In this document: positions 1-10,686 of the stretch, one piece after another
Layout: every line of letters begins with the position of its first letter
How positions within the stretch are numbered: the stretch's first letter is position 1
Origin: Agapetus fuscipes
Taxonomy: Eukaryota > Arthropoda > Insecta > Trichoptera > Glossosomatidae
Length of the DNA stretch: 64,000 bases
Assembly (NCBI GenBank): GCA_951799405.1
Contig: OX637332.1
Location: 12,591,001-12,655,000 of the forward strand
Direction: 5' to 3'
Position numbers and translations under genes: made by a program
The notes under the pieces: generated by a model
The model's input: the letters and a program-made list of their open reading frames with translations, nothing else
Told to the model about the DNA's origin: nothing
Database searches by the model: none

Positions 1-959
1 ATGCAAGCTCTTCTTTTATTATGACTCTGGATATTCCATTCATTCGCAATTTCGGATATTTGGTCCATCCATACCTTTCTCGGTCTTCCTCTACCACGAC
101 ATCCATCTATTCTACCAACATATACTTTCTTCGTCAGTCTTTCTTCATTCATTCTCTCCATATGCCCAAACCATCTTAACAAACTTCTTTTAATCTTCAC
201 TTTCACACTTTCTCTTGCACCACATTCTTCTCTTACAAAATCATTCCTCACCCTGTCACTCCGTTTTTTCCCAATCATACTTCTTAGAAAGTCCATTTCA
301 ACAGTATGGACTTTACTAATTTCACTTTCATTCACCGTCCAGGCCTCGCTTCCATACATCAAGGTGGGTAAAAGTATGCCACTGTGTACCGCCAATCGAG
401 CATTTTTAGATATGTTTTGATTTTTGGCGATACAAGCTGTGGCACCCAGTACACACCTGCCCTTCATTATTCTTCTTTCAAGTTTGCCTGTCATTCTTCC
501 ATCTTTTTCAAACTTACATCCCAAGTATACAAACTCATTTACCACATCAACGTGCAATCCATTGATTCTAAATTGATAGTCCGTATTTTTTTCATTTCTT
601 TCAAAAACCAAAACTTTCGTCTTACTTGCATTCAACTTCAAATAATTACCTATCAGAGCTTCGTTCAATCTAGAGAGCATTGTTTGCAATTCTACTGCTG
701 AATCAGATACAAGGACTGCATCATCCGCATACAGTAGAACACTCACTTTGCTCTCTCCTATCATTAAGCCACAATCATCAAGTCTAGCATCTCGAACACA
801 CTTGTCCATGACTATGTTAAATAGCCATGGGCTCATCACACATCCTTGCCTTACACCCTTAAAAACTTCAAACCATTCACTATACTCATCATCAATACGA
901 ACACATGCCATACTATTTTCATAGTTAGCATGTACCGCTTTCAAGACATCCCACAACAT
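1..959 (-). CDS. RTE-clade reverse transcriptase, partial, runs off left edge
   Basis: Minus-strand frame open for about 319 codons from the ATG at 959 to the window edge. It reads a non-LTR reverse transcriptase: WFEVFKGVRQG (motif B), YADDAVL catalytic motif C, then the RTE C-terminal signature MYGSEAWTVNESEISKVHTVEM and GRGRPRKVWMDQISEIANEW. Compared with the copy at 28418 it lacks nine residues (YGVNGALLG) just after the motif A region, and everything upstream of MLWDVLKA is missing. That is the 5' truncation typical of LINE insertion. Motif C is intact but motif A is absent, so this copy cannot be active. It belongs to the same subfamily as the copies at 6757 and 16631 (NEWNIQSHNKRRACM). 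Confidence 0.85.
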   Translation of the reverse strand, partial: MLWDVLKAVHANYENSMACVRIDDEYSEWFEVFKGVRQGCVMSPWLFNIVMDKCVRDARLDDCGLMIGESKVSVLLYADDAVLVSDSAVELQTMLSRLNEALIGNYLKLNASKTKVLVFERNEKNTDYQFRINGLHVDVVNEFVYLGCKFEKDGRMTGKLERRIMKGRCVLGATACIAKNQNISKNARLAVHSGILLPTLMYGSEAWTVNESEISKVHTVEMDFLRSMIGKKRSDRVRNDFVREECGARESVKVKIKRSLLRWFGHMERMNEERLTKKVYVGRIDGCRGRGRPRKVWMDQISEIANEWNIQSHNKRRAC

Positions 960-960
960 A

Positions 961-1012
961 CCTACAACATCAACATACCCACAACATCCCACAACATACC
1001 CACAACATCACA
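961..1012. repeat. short tandem repeat at the RTE 5' junction
   Basis: Imperfect reiteration of CCCACAACAT lies exactly where RTE homology stops. It is a reiterated version of the last RTE codons (rc of ATGTTGTGGG) and probably arose by slippage at the junction. Confidence 0.6.
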
Positions 1013-1074
1013 TAGAGTTTTCTTTTTTAAGATAATAGTTAAATAAATTAAATAAGTGAAAACCACATGATTTT

Positions 1075-1185
1075 TTTTTATAAATATTTAAAAATATAAA
1101 TGGTAAAACATTGTTTTAATTCACTTTATTCTTTTTTTTTCCTCGAATATTTTCGCCTAATGAGGCATCTTCAAGAGCAGAATGG
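1075..1185 (-). mobile_element. PLE terminal-repeat fragment
   Basis: Carries the block TTCGCCTAATGAGGCATCTT plus the flanking TTTTAATTCACTTTATT, shared with the inverted repeats of the PLE at 55427-56521. On the minus strand the hammerhead-like core is degenerate (TTGAAGA instead of CTGAAGA). No coding sequence is attached. Confidence 0.6.
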
Positions 1186-1329
1186 TTAATTTTTTACTTC
1201 ATAAGATCAATTTTCATTGACAAATGATCAAATATGATCGACCAAAGGGTATTTATTTGCAAAATACTTTATATTATATTTGAATAATGAATTTCTTGGT
1301 TTTCGAATAGTGATATACAGTCCGGCTTT

Positions 1330-2535
1330 ATGGCCGGTAGAGGCTGTGTTGATCAGATTTTTACTCTACGACAGCTTGTTGAAAAACAATTGTCGATGAG
1401 GTGGAAGCTGTTCACGGCCTTTGTAGATCTGGAAAAGGCTTTTGACTCAGTAGACAGAGGTATGTTATGGGATGTTTTGAAAGCATACGGAGTGAATGGG
1501 GCTCTCCTAGGTGCGGTGCATGCAAACTATGAAAATAGTAAGGCATGTGTCCGTATTGATAGTGAGTATAGTGAGTGGTTTGAAGTTTATAAGGGTGTGA
1601 GGCAAGGATGTGTGATGAGTCCATGGCTATTTGACATAGTCATGGACAAGTGTGTCAGAGATGCTCGACTTAATGAATGTAGATTGACGATAGGAGAGAG
1701 CAAAGTGAGTGTTTTACTGTATGCAGATGATGCAGTTCTTGTTTCTGATTCAGCAGTAGAATTGCAAACAATGCTCTCTAGATTGAATGAAGCTTTGTTA
1801 GGCAACCATTTGAAGTTGAATGCAAGTAAGACGAAAGTATTGATTTTTGAAAGAGATGATGAAAGTATGAATTATAAATTTAAAATTTATGGAATGAATG
1901 TTGATGTCGTAAATGAGTTTGTATACCTGGGAAGTAAGTTTGAAAAAGATGGACGAATAACTGGTGAATTTGAAAGAAGAATAATGAAAGGCAGGTGCGT
2001 ACTGGGTGCTACCGCTAGCATCGCCAAGAACCAGAATCTTTCAAAAAATGTTCGACTGGCGGTGCACGGTGGTATACTAGTGCCCACTCTGATGTTTTTA
2101 AGTGAAGCCTGGACGGTGAGTGAAAGTGAGATTAGTAAAGTCCATACAGTGGAAATGAACTACTTAAGAAGTATGATTGGAAAAAGACGGAGTGATAGGG
2201 TGAGGAATAATTTTGTTAGAGAGGAATGTGGTGTAAGAGAAAGTGTGAAAGTGAAGATTAAAAGAAGTATACTTAGATGGTTTGGACATTTGGAGAGAAT
2301 GAATGAGGAAAGACTGATGAAGAAAGTATATGCTGCAAGAATTGATGGATGTCGTGGAAGAGGAAGACCGAGAAAGGTATGGATGGACCAAATTTTCGAA
2401 ATAGCAAGTGAATGGGATATCCAGAGTCATAATAAAAAGAGAGCTTGTATGAAAAAGGTTATGACTCTGGATGAAATGAAAGAAGTATGCAAGAACAGGA
2501 AGAAGTGGCGGCTAATCTGCAATGCTGATTTGTAA
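1330..2535 (+). CDS. RTE-clade reverse transcriptase, 5'-truncated copy
   Basis: Open for 401 codons. It begins at the conserved SGFMAGRGCVDQIFTLRQ block, followed by FVDLEKAFDSV (motif A, catalytic D), YKGVRQGCVMSPWLF (motif B), LLYADDAVL (motif C, intact), LNASKTKVLIF, and the C-terminal GRGRPRKVWMDQI block. Similarity to the 28418 copy starts near 1312, so the endonuclease, linker and first RT motifs are missing and the first ATG is not a true start. One local difference replaces the usual MYGSEAW with MFLSEAW. The stop is followed by an RTE 3' UTR and the 3' unit. It is a dead insertion despite its intact catalytic aspartates. Confidence 0.85.
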   Translation: MAGRGCVDQIFTLRQLVEKQLSMRWKLFTAFVDLEKAFDSVDRGMLWDVLKAYGVNGALLGAVHANYENSKACVRIDSEYSEWFEVYKGVRQGCVMSPWLFDIVMDKCVRDARLNECRLTIGESKVSVLLYADDAVLVSDSAVELQTMLSRLNEALLGNHLKLNASKTKVLIFERDDESMNYKFKIYGMNVDVVNEFVYLGSKFEKDGRITGEFERRIMKGRCVLGATASIAKNQNLSKNVRLAVHGGILVPTLMFLSEAWTVSESEISKVHTVEMNYLRSMIGKRRSDRVRNNFVREECGVRESVKVKIKRSILRWFGHLERMNEERLMKKVYAARIDGCRGRGRPRKVWMDQIFEIASEWDIQSHNKKRACMKKVMTLDEMKEVCKNRKKWRLICNADL

Positions 2536-2652
2536 TGTTGATTTATTAGTTTGCTACATTTTGTGCATAATTTTTTTTTGACTTTTTTTGTATAGATTTC
2601 TTTTTAAGGTTTTGTTGTTTTTTTATACTTAAATGTTATTTATTGCTCGTAT

Positions 2653-2910
2653 TCCTTGACTTATAGGTTGGTATGAGGCTCACCACACATAGTACTGTAA
2701 AAAATGGTTCACTTTGCCAATGTCACCCCTGTTTCAGGGAATGTCGGCAAGAGTTGCAGGGCTTATGTTCATTTGACGTTTGGATTTTATTTGTAAGTAC
2801 ACAATCAGCATTTGTAAGCGCGAACTACACGTGTTTGTTTGTGGGCATACATCTGAGAGCTTTGAATGAATATATCCTTGCAACTTAGATTATAGATATA
2901 AATTATAGAA
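2653..2910 (+). repeat. RTE 3' unit (subfamily A)
   Basis: Terminal part of the 1330 RTE copy. It starts TTGACTTATAGGTTGGTATG and ends TTGCAACTTAGATTATAGAT. It contains the subfamily A markers CAGCATTTGTAAGCGCGAAC and GAGAGCTTTGAATGAATATA. Confidence 0.8.
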
Positions 2911-3260
2911 GGAGTAAAAGTCTCTTAAAAAAGCACACTAGTACCAAAATGGTCAAACTGAGAAAAAAAAAGCTTGAATGAGAACGTTAGAAATATGTAA
3001 GAGATTGTTGTACAGAATACAGCTGACTTGTTAAATGCTTATACAGTTTACATGACGCTGAGTTAACTACACTTTTTAACGTTAAAAGATTTTTAGGGGC
3101 TGAGGGTCCTATTTGAGTTTTTCCTTGGCATACAAAAACAAGCTGCGGACTTTGTTTAAAACTGAATATTGTGTTACATATTTTGAGTCTTATTCACATT
3201 GACCATCCAAATATATTCCTTCAAAATCTATAAACTAACTTGAAAATATAAATAACATTG

Positions 3261-3538
3261 TCGGTGTTATGGCCGAGGGGGCCAAGAGGCCGATCTTACT
3301 AGCGTATTTGAAATGGAATAACGTTGGTTCGATCCCCGCTTGGGTCACTTGACCATAACTTTGACCCTGGTTCAACAGATGTTATTGGGTAATTATTAAT
3401 TAATAATTCATTAATATAAAAAACAATGAATTATTAATTCATGATATTAATCCCTGTTTCTGGCCAGGCAGAATAGGTTGGTGAATTGCATTCCTCTTCA
3501 CAAATCTACTTTTTTTTAATTAAAAAAAAAAAAAAAAC
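3261..3538 (+). repeat. tRNA-derived SINE, family 1 (full length)
   Basis: The head resembles a Leu/Ser-type tRNA: A-box-like TGGCCGAGGGGGCC and B box GGTTCGATCCC 45 bp on. The body has ATTATTAATTAATAATTCATT, and the tail CTGGCCAGGCAGAATAGGTT leads to GGTGAATTGCATTCCTCTTC and ends in poly(A). Further copies lie near 6.3, 10.5, 15.3, 26.8, 28.3, 50.0 and 56.9 kb. Confidence 0.75.
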
Positions 3539-3539
3539 A

Positions 3540-3746
3540 TATTACGTACATTCCCATAAGCAGACACGTATAAATTCGCATTTACACATGCCGCATGTGG
3601 ACTTACAACCTAAAAATCCATTTTTCAAATGATCATAAGCTCAGCAACTCTTTCCAACCTTCCCTGAAACAAGGATGACAGTGGCAAAGGGAATCATTTT
3701 TTACAGCATGGGCAGTCAGCCTTATATCAACCTATAAGTCAAGGAA
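3540..3746 (-). repeat. RTE 3' unit, diverged (subfamily B)
   Basis: Reverse orientation, ending CCTATAAGTCAAGGAAT. It has the CATGCCGCATGTGGACTTAC marker of subfamily B. It abuts the poly(A) of the preceding SINE and lacks the AATCTAAGTTGCAA end. Confidence 0.7.
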
Positions 3747-5050
3747 TAAACAAAACAAAATTTCGTTAAATAAATTCTTCGCATTATTTTAATTAACGAG
3801 ATAATGATAAAACCATAGATAAGATAAAACCAACCTATTAGTCTAGGAACTTTAATTTGAATTGTGAAAAACAATTATATCGCGCATATATTTTAGATGA
3901 GCTTCCTATCCTATTTGGTAGATGGCAACGTCAAGAAAAAAAATAAAACCTTATATCTATGTTTAATCAAATATTAATAAATGAAATCCCAGAACCTGAT
4001 GAGAGTAATATATGAAGCGATTTTTATCTGTGATTTTTTTAAAGGAATAAAAGTATATTTAATGTAGCTCTTAGCTCATCGTGGAGTAGAACGCTACTAT
4101 GCACAGTCATTGACTATTCTATTAGACGTGATGTAATTTTTACAGAAAGACAAATTAATTTTGTTTAGAGTTTTTTTTTTATTTCGCGCACAATTTATTT
4201 GAACTTCTAGATGTTTCGTACACAAACGATTTTTATCAATGATAGAAAAGAATTGAGTGGTCTCGATGCGAACCCTAAGATTTATTAAAATATCCAGCTG
4301 TTCCAACCGAGGGTGTGAGACATGATTTTCCAACGTCAAAGTCATACCATGCCTCGACAAAAGTGATAATCTATGGATTCAATGCGTTGTGAATAACCCT
4401 GATAGTGTCTGCTATAATATCTTCTAGGGGTTTACAATAAATGAGCGACATTAAAACTCTTACTATAATTTGAATGGTTGATATGAAGATGTTTACCTTA
4501 ACTAAGAAAATAAACAATTTCCAGTCGCAACCAAATGTCAAATCTTCAGGAGCAATGTAGAAAATAAATAGCACCGAACCGGAAGCGCTATTAATCTGAA
4601 TTCCTTACACTTTGGATATCAATACAACTTGTTTTTATCTTTGGAGTTATTTCGCAAGCTTGTTAGTGCTGGCGAAAGAACTTCGTAGATAAAAAAAATC
4701 ACAAGACACCTTATTTTTTGGCACGAATCGCTATCACGTCGCCTTAATGTCTTAAAAAATTTAGCAGATATAATATAGCAGAATAGCACTTCAGGTCATA
4801 ATAATTCTAGATTCGATTAGTCCACCAAATAATATGTTAATTTCATAGTTACTGCTTAGTCAAATATTGGGTTTTAATACTTTTCATACATTTTTTATAC
4901 TATCATAAAAGGCAATGGTCACATTATTTTTTAAAGACTTTTTAATGGCTTTTTACGAACATTAAAAACCCGTTTTTGAAATAAAATTGTAATAATAGGA
5001 TGACCAGAGAGTGTGTATAATAGGGAGCGAGTAATCGGTAGTGGATTTCT
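3747..5050. other. AT-rich stretch without recognised features
   Basis: No ORF with coding character, no recognised repeat and no RNA gene. The short ORFs here have no recognisable motif. Confidence 0.5.
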
Positions 5051-5064
5051 TTGTGGTGCACGGA

Positions 5065-5085
5065 GGGGGGGGGGGGGGGGGGGGG
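5065..5085 (+). repeat. poly(G) run of 21
   Basis: A homopolymer G tract in a locally GC-rich stretch. The frame through it (GGGGGGG) is not a credible protein. Confidence 0.9.
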
Positions 5086-5316
5086 TTGTATGGAGAGGGA
5101 GGTGCAGGGAGGGGGCGGACCCTGGCCAGAGCCATTGAACGGGATTACGACGACAGATCGCGCTGATATAAGTCAGGGGGAGGAAAGTATCTTCCAGCGA
5201 CTAAGCGCACGGAATATCCTCTATAAGTCTGCGGAGCGGGGAGCGCGCTTGAGGAGCAATATGCACCGGGTACAAATGTACCGGCCGATAAGGGAAATCA
5301 AACTTATTGTTACGAT

Positions 5317-5470
5317 TTTTAAAGGGCTGTTACTGTTACTGTATCTTGCCGCCGTTCCACTAGGGGTGGCAAGTACCTCCTCAGATGCGTCTCCACTTTC
5401 ATCACATCCTCTTTTCTTATTCTCAATCCGCAGGTTCCATTCTTTCCTCTCAATGAAAATAACGAAAACA
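5317..5470 (-). mobile_element. 3' end of RTE family 2
   Basis: On the minus strand it ends GCCACCCCTAGTGGAACGG followed by (CAGTAA)n. This matches the end of the family 2 copy at 14757-14815 (CACCCCTAGCGGAATGGCG, then TTACAG repeats). Only about 150 bp of the 3' end is retained. Confidence 0.6.
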
Positions 5471-5485
5471 CTAAGGGCTAAAAAA

Positions 5486-5525
5486 AAGTTACTAAGCTAC
5501 ACATATAGTGTAACTCGTAGAGGGG
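5486..5525 (-). repeat. SINE family 3 terminal scrap
   Basis: Contains ACTAAGCTACACATATAGTG, the reverse complement of the family 3 SINE 3' end. Confidence 0.6.
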
Positions 5526-5568
5526 ATACAATTGGAATCTATTTTGTTTACAGGTAAGGGGCGTAATT

Positions 5569-5735
5569 TTTTGACTTATAGGTTGGAATGAACCATACTA
5601 TAAAGAATGGTTCACCTTGCCAGTGTCACCCTTGTTTCAGGGGAGGTCAGAAAAAGTTGCATAGCTTATGTTCATTTGAGCTTGGGTTTTAATTTGTTAG
5701 TACGCGGCACAGCGTGCGATACAAATATTTGTTTC
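5569..5735 (+). repeat. RTE 3' unit, truncated
   Basis: Starts TTGACTTATAGGTTGGAATG and keeps GTTTCAGGGGAGGTCAG and TTATGTTCATTTGAGCTTGG, then dissolves after GTGCGAT. The 3' tail is absent. Confidence 0.65.
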
Positions 5736-6315
5736 GGTCGACTCACGCAAGCGAACAGCAACAAATTGTGCGCGAACATCCTATAGCCCAGGAACTTTAG
5801 GTCGAATTTGGCCCAAAAAACTAATCTTCCTAGCAAAGTGCGCGCACAGCTGCGTACTTGTGTGCGCGCACTGTTAAAGCGGAGGACTTGTCTCGACGTG
5901 CCGCACTTGTGTTCGCGAACTCAATCTTTGCTTCCGCTTCTCGACCGAAAACATTTGTGCGCGCACAATGGATTGAACCCATTGTGACTTATAAAATCTG
6001 ATTGAACCCATCAAAAAACTGTAGAATTTATTCAAGCAATTGAAACGAATCGTAACATCGAACCATTTACTTTTAGAGTCATGGGCACGCCTCTGACCTA
6101 GAGGTTCTTGTTTTGTCGTGCCGTTGCTTTCACTTCACGGGAAGGCCTTTCGCCATTTGAGAAAATATATAGCTTTGCATGAGCGTCCATGTGCTGTTGG
6201 TCCTTCTGACACATACATACAGGACGGGTACGAGGAGGGTTTGAGAATCCTGGTAATTATGGTCTTAGTAAAAAAGTGACTTTGATGAAAAAAATCACGC
6301 ATGTTTATTGATCTG
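5736..6315. other. non-repeat stretch with GTGCGCGCAC palindromes
   Basis: No gene seen. Near-identical GTGCGCGCAC-type decamers occur at about 5841, 5870 and 5955, and one more at about 8176. Otherwise it looks like unique sequence with higher GC than its surroundings. Confidence 0.5.
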
Positions 6316-6425
6316 TCGGGGTTATGGCCCCGACAGATCAATATATTATATTACAATAAAATCTAGGTTGGTGAATTGAATTCCTCTTCACAAACCTATT
6401 TTTTTTTTAAATTTAAATAAAAAAA
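6316..6425 (+). repeat. SINE family 1 with internal deletion
   Basis: Keeps only the head start (GTCGGGGTTATGGCC) and the tail (TAGGTTGGTGAATTGAATTC CTC), joined through a short AT-rich linker, then poly(T)/poly(A). Confidence 0.6.
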
Positions 6426-6756
6426 ATAGATTTATAATCTGCATAATAAAGTTACTTGATGGTTTACAAAAAAAAAAAGTTTTTTTTCATATATTTATTT
6501 ATTTATTTTGTTGCTTTTTATTTTGGAAATATTTGTTTTCTTTATAATTATAGAACAAGATAATGTCTGGAAAACGTATGTTAATTTAATTTTTGTAATT
6601 TGAACAGTTTTTGAGAAAATAAAAAAAACCTATTTTCAAGCATTAAATATTTTTTTAATTTCAGTTTTTTAATATTATCTCGAAAACTGTTCACATTAAC
6701 GAAATGAATTCATTAAAGTTTTGTGGAAATTTCATCATTTTATAATTATCAAGATA

Positions 6757-7202
6757 AAATGTATGGAAGCGAGGCCTGGACGGTGAATGAAAGTGAAATT
6801 AGTAAAGTCCATACTGTTGAAATGGACTTTCTAAGAAGTATGATTGGGAAAAAACGGAGTGACAGGGTGAGGAATGATTTTGTAAGAAAAGAATATGGTG
6901 CAAAAGAAAGTGTGAAAGTGAAGATTAAAAGAAGTTTGTTAAGATGGTTTGGGCATATGGAGAGAATGAATGAGGAAAGACTGACGAAGAAAGTATATGT
7001 TGGTAGAATAGATGGATGTCGTGGTAGAGGAAGACCGAGAAAGGTATGGATGGACCAAATATCCGAAATTGCGAATGAATGGAATATCCAGAGTCATAAT
7101 AAAAGAAGAGCTTGTATGAAGAAGGTTATGACTCTGGAGGAAATGAAAGAAGTATGCAAGGATAGAAAGAAATGGCGGTTGATCTGTGATGTTGGCGGCT
7201 AG
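6757..7202 (+). pseudogene. RTE C-terminal fragment, 5'-truncated
   Basis: Homology begins at MYGSEAWTVNESEISKVHTV and reads to the normal RTE stop (148 codons). It keeps RSLLRWFGHMERMNEERL and the GRGRPRKVWMDQISEIANEW block. All reverse-transcriptase catalytic motifs are missing. The upstream residues of the open frame come from unrelated AT-rich DNA. It is nearly identical to the 3' half of the 16631 copy, so both are subfamily B. Confidence 0.85.
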
Positions 7203-7300
7203 GGTTTGTTAAAGTGAAATTAATTTTATGATTTAGTTTTTTTTATGTCCATGTATATATTGTTATTTATTGATTTAAAAAATGTAATTTGTCATGTATG

Positions 7301-7550
7301 TTCCTTGACTTATAGGTTGTTATGCGGCTGACCACCCATAATATAAAAAATTGGTTCACTTTGCCAATGTCACCCCTGTTTCAGGGAAGGACGGCAAGAG
7401 TTGCAAGGCTTATATTTATTTGAGATTGGGTTTTTATATTGTAGGTCCACATGCGGCATGGGTTAGCGCGAAATTATACATATCTGCTTGTGGGAATGCA
7501 TTTAATTTAAATCTTAAATAATATATATCTTTGCAGCTTGGATTGGATTG
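7301..7550 (+). repeat. RTE 3' unit (subfamily B)
   Basis: Continuation of the 6757 RTE. It carries the B markers CACATGCGGCATGGGTTAGC and TCTGCTTGTGGGAATGCATT, and ends TTTGCAGCTTGGATTGGATT. Confidence 0.8.
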
Positions 7551-7573
7551 GAAATATATTTCCATAATAGAAA

Positions 7574-7878
7574 GGGGCCGTACATAAATTAAGTCATCGA
7601 TTTTGGCCGATTTTCGACCCCCCCCCCCCCCCCCCTTACAATCATCCTATAGTCATTATCTATAACCGCCCCTCCCCCTCTTGCTATAATAAATAATGGA
7701 TGAGCTTAATAATTAATAATGTTATATTACTTACATAATATTTTGTATATTTTGTAGAAATTGGTATTTACAAAAACGACATCACTTTTGGCACTCGTAC
7801 ATCATCTGCCATCATCCGCAGACCAGACTCCCCCCCCCCCCCCCCTTAATGCGAATGACGTAATATATGGACAGCCCC
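7574..7878. mobile_element. MITE with GGGGCYGTMCATAWATTA ends
   Basis: Terminal inverted repeats: left GGGGCCGTACATAAATTAAG, right (rc) GGGGCTGTCCATATATTACG. There is no coding capacity. Runs of about 17 C sit near both ends. It lies directly downstream of the RTE 3' unit. I cannot assign the superfamily. Confidence 0.65.
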
Positions 7879-7879
7879 A

Positions 7880-8745
7880 AAGCAACAAAATAAATCGAAA
7901 AACAGTGGAAAAAAACGTATTTTTATAATAACTTTTTGTGGCGTCATTTTCTAAGTTGTATATTAAAAATTAGATTGATATTTAGATAAAAATCAATAAA
8001 CCCTCTTGATTATTTTCATTTATGTGACTCTTTTACTAAGGTCATAAAGTAGAAATATTTTTTGTAACAACTGTCAACTTTAACTGTCATTGTCAACTGC
8101 CAATATGTTCTGCACTGTGCTGCACTGTGTGCTTGAAGTGTCCGGTGGACACGGACGCTTCAATTCAAAGGGCTCAGTGCGCGCACTCTTCAAGTTCTGT
8201 ACAAATTGTGCGTAACAAATTGTGCTGCACACGACTTTGGTGGAATCCTACCTTAACACCTTCGTGAAAAAACGCGGGAAGAAGTCGCTCTTTAAAGTAA
8301 TATAAGGCCGGCTCACTTGCCTGTAAAACTAAAAAGATTTCAAATACCACATATTGTAGGAAACGCCGAAGAAGTTTAAGTACAGCTGAGTTACGTAAAC
8401 GCACGGTATTTTATACTATTTTAAATCTCTTGTGTTTACGATTTCTTTTTTTTAGGTGAACGAGGCCATTCATTTTATTATTTCCAGCATCACCTTCCGG
8501 GGAATGACTTTTCAAGAAGGCAATAAGATAGAGATCATTATTACAGGAATGCGACAATACCGGGGGGAGTTTTTATCTGCGAGCCGGAGTGGGGCATTGT
8601 TCCAATAGGCACCGCGGCGCTCGTCAGGTGGTCCGGGGAGCGGCGTAACAAAACACCAGTAAACCGGGATTACCGCTGAAGATCGGCGGCGATAAAAGCA
8701 ACACCATGCGCCCTGGGTACCTCCTTGACTTTCCTCTAATGGAAT
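7880..8745. other. non-repeat stretch, GC-rich at 8490-8740
   Basis: No gene, RNA or dispersed repeat recognised. The 8490-8740 part is GC-rich against an AT-rich background and could be host regulatory or exon sequence; its short frames have no recognisable motif. Confidence 0.4.
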
Positions 8746-8787
8746 CTTATCTAATCTAAGTTGCACAGATATGTAACATTATATATC

Positions 8788-8985
8788 TTGACTTGTACGT
8801 GGGTGTGAGGCTGACCACCAAAACTGTACAAAATGGTTCACTTTGCCAATGTCACCACTGTTTCAGGAAAGGTTGGCAAAAGTTGCAGGGTTTATGATCA
8901 TTTGAGGTTTGGTTTTAATTTGCAAGTACACATTCAGCATTTGTAAGCGCGAACTTACACGTGCCTGTTTGTGTGAGTTTTGATG
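8788..8985 (+). repeat. RTE 3' unit (subfamily A, no tail)
   Basis: CTTGACTTGTACGTGGGTGT through CACATTCAGCATTTGTAAGC. It is preceded by a minus-strand scrap (AATCTAAGTTGCACAGATAT at about 8754) and followed head-on by the next minus copy, forming an inverted pair. Confidence 0.7.
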
Positions 8986-8999
8986 TGAATTTTGAATGT

Positions 9000-9220
9000 G
9001 GATTCATATTATATGCATCCTCAGAAACAGACACGTATAAGTTTGTGCTTGCACATGCCGCATGTGAACCTACAACATTAAAACCCAACACTCAAATGGA
9101 CATACACCCTGCAATTGTTGCCGACCTTTCCTGAAAAAACTGAAGTGACATTTGCAAAGTTAACCGATTCCTACGGCATGGGTGGTCAGACGCATACCAA
9201 CCTTTAAGTCTAGGAACCCA
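9000..9220 (-). repeat. RTE 3' unit (subfamily B)
   Basis: Inverted partner of the copy at 8788. It has CACATGCCGCATGTGAACCT and ends GCATACCAACCTTTAAGTCT. Confidence 0.7.
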
Positions 9221-9710
9221 TTGAATAAAATCAGGTCTTAAGAAAAACTCAGTTCTTTGCAAACAATGCTATAAGCATATGATATACTCGTACTCTTGCA
9301 TTATAAGCAAACCATTGCGTGTTCTTTTAGCACTATGAATTCGAGTAGATAAATACGCGCCCTACTAGTTGGGAACCCATTTCTTGGAGGGAAACGCCGC
9401 GGTGCTTCCATAGTTGGAGGAAGAGCTCGGGATGGAGGGGTGTCGCTAAGAGGGGGCTCGGTGATCAATCTTGCCTGCGCCTAATAGTCTGTACACCAAC
9501 GCGTGCGGCGGGCATTTTAAAATGCGCTAGATACGCGGGAAACCCACCCCTACTTCTGGGAAACTGTACCTACACGACTGAAAATAATCTGAGCCGAGAG
9601 TTGCGCGTGGAATAATACAGGAATACTGTTGTAGGAAAAATGTCTGCCTGAAAATGATATCAAAGGTGTGGTTGAAATGAAATTTCATGTCAAGCTTTGA
9701 TCTAATCTTA
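9221..9710. other. unrecognised stretch, GC-rich at 9350-9560
   Basis: No repeat or coding motif recognised. Local GC is well above the window average, so it could be unique host DNA. Confidence 0.4.
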
Positions 9711-9935
9711 TTTTATCTCATCTAAGTTACAAAGGTATATTAACATTTAAAATTCATATTAAATGCATGGCTACAAACAGACACGTGTAAGTTCTCGCTT
9801 ACAAATGCTGAAAGTGTCCATACATAAGATTAGCAACTATTGCCGTCCTTCCCTGCAACAGGGGTGACATTGGCAAAATTAATATTCTTTTACAGTATGG
9901 GTGGCCAGCCTCATACCAACCTGTAAGCCAAGTTT
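9711..9935 (-). repeat. RTE 3' unit
   Basis: Runs from ATCTAAGTTACAAAGGTATA to CATACCAACCTGTAAGCCAA, with a small internal deletion around the CATACATAAG stretch. Confidence 0.7.
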
Positions 9936-10289
9936 GTTGAATTTAAATGTGTAATCTTGTGAAAGGAAGCTGAAGCACATTTTAGTAGGAGTTAAAGTCT
10001 GCAATCTAGAATGTTTCCAAGAATGAGATAAACATATGCAATCATTGCAAATGACTATTCCTGTATTTTTATGTATTTATTTCTGTTGTTCTTTAATTTT
10101 CGATTCATGTTTCAAGAATCTGCACCTCAAATGGATACTCTTGAACTGTACAATATAAGTAGAAGTGTGTATTTTTCGCAGTACCTATAGGCTTATTTTT
10201 GTTAAAGATTTTTTATAAATATTTAAATTGACTACCATTGGGAATGCCAATCAAAGTTATATGAAATGATTTGGAGAGAATTAAGTTGC

Positions 10290-10479
10290 ATTCTATAATC
10301 TATAATCTAAGTTGCAAGGATATATTCGTTTAAAGTTTTCAAATGCATGCCCACAAACAAACACGTGTAGTTCGCGCTTACAAATGCTGAATGTGTACTT
10401 ACAAATAAAATACAAACCTCAAATGAACATAAGCCCTACAACTTGTGCCGAACTTTCCTGACACAGGGGTGATATTGGT
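10290..10479 (-). repeat. RTE 3' unit (subfamily A), truncated by a SINE head
   Basis: Starts TCTATAATCTATAATCTAAG and breaks at GGGGTGATATTGGTG, where SINE family 1 begins. Confidence 0.75.
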
Positions 10480-10592
10480 GTTATGGCCGAGGGGGCCAAG
10501 AGGCCGATCTTAATAGCGTATTTGGAATGGAATAGCGTTGGTTCGATCCCCGATTGGGTCACTTGACCATAACTTTGACCCTGGTTCAACAA
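10478..10592 (+). repeat. SINE family 1 head
   Basis: TGTTATGGCCGAGGGGGCC to CCTGGTTCAACA, almost identical to the head at 3261. The body and tail are missing. It is followed by a small duplication of ATCGATATATAGAAC. Confidence 0.7.
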
Positions 10593-10686
10593 TCGATATA
10601 TAGAACAGGGGTTGTCATCGATATATAGAACTGGATGGGCTAAGAAATCAATCATTTGAGAATTAGAAATACGCTACCCCACTCAT

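Noticed and set aside
384..701. Plus-strand frame of 105 codons
   Set aside because: Antisense shadow of the minus-strand RTE reverse transcriptase. The same applies to the frames opposite the 1330, 11105, 14248, 16631 and 28418 copies.
5051..5557. 168-codon frame
   Set aside because: Runs through a poly(G) tract, the antisense 3' end of RTE family 2 and a SINE scrap; no protein motif.
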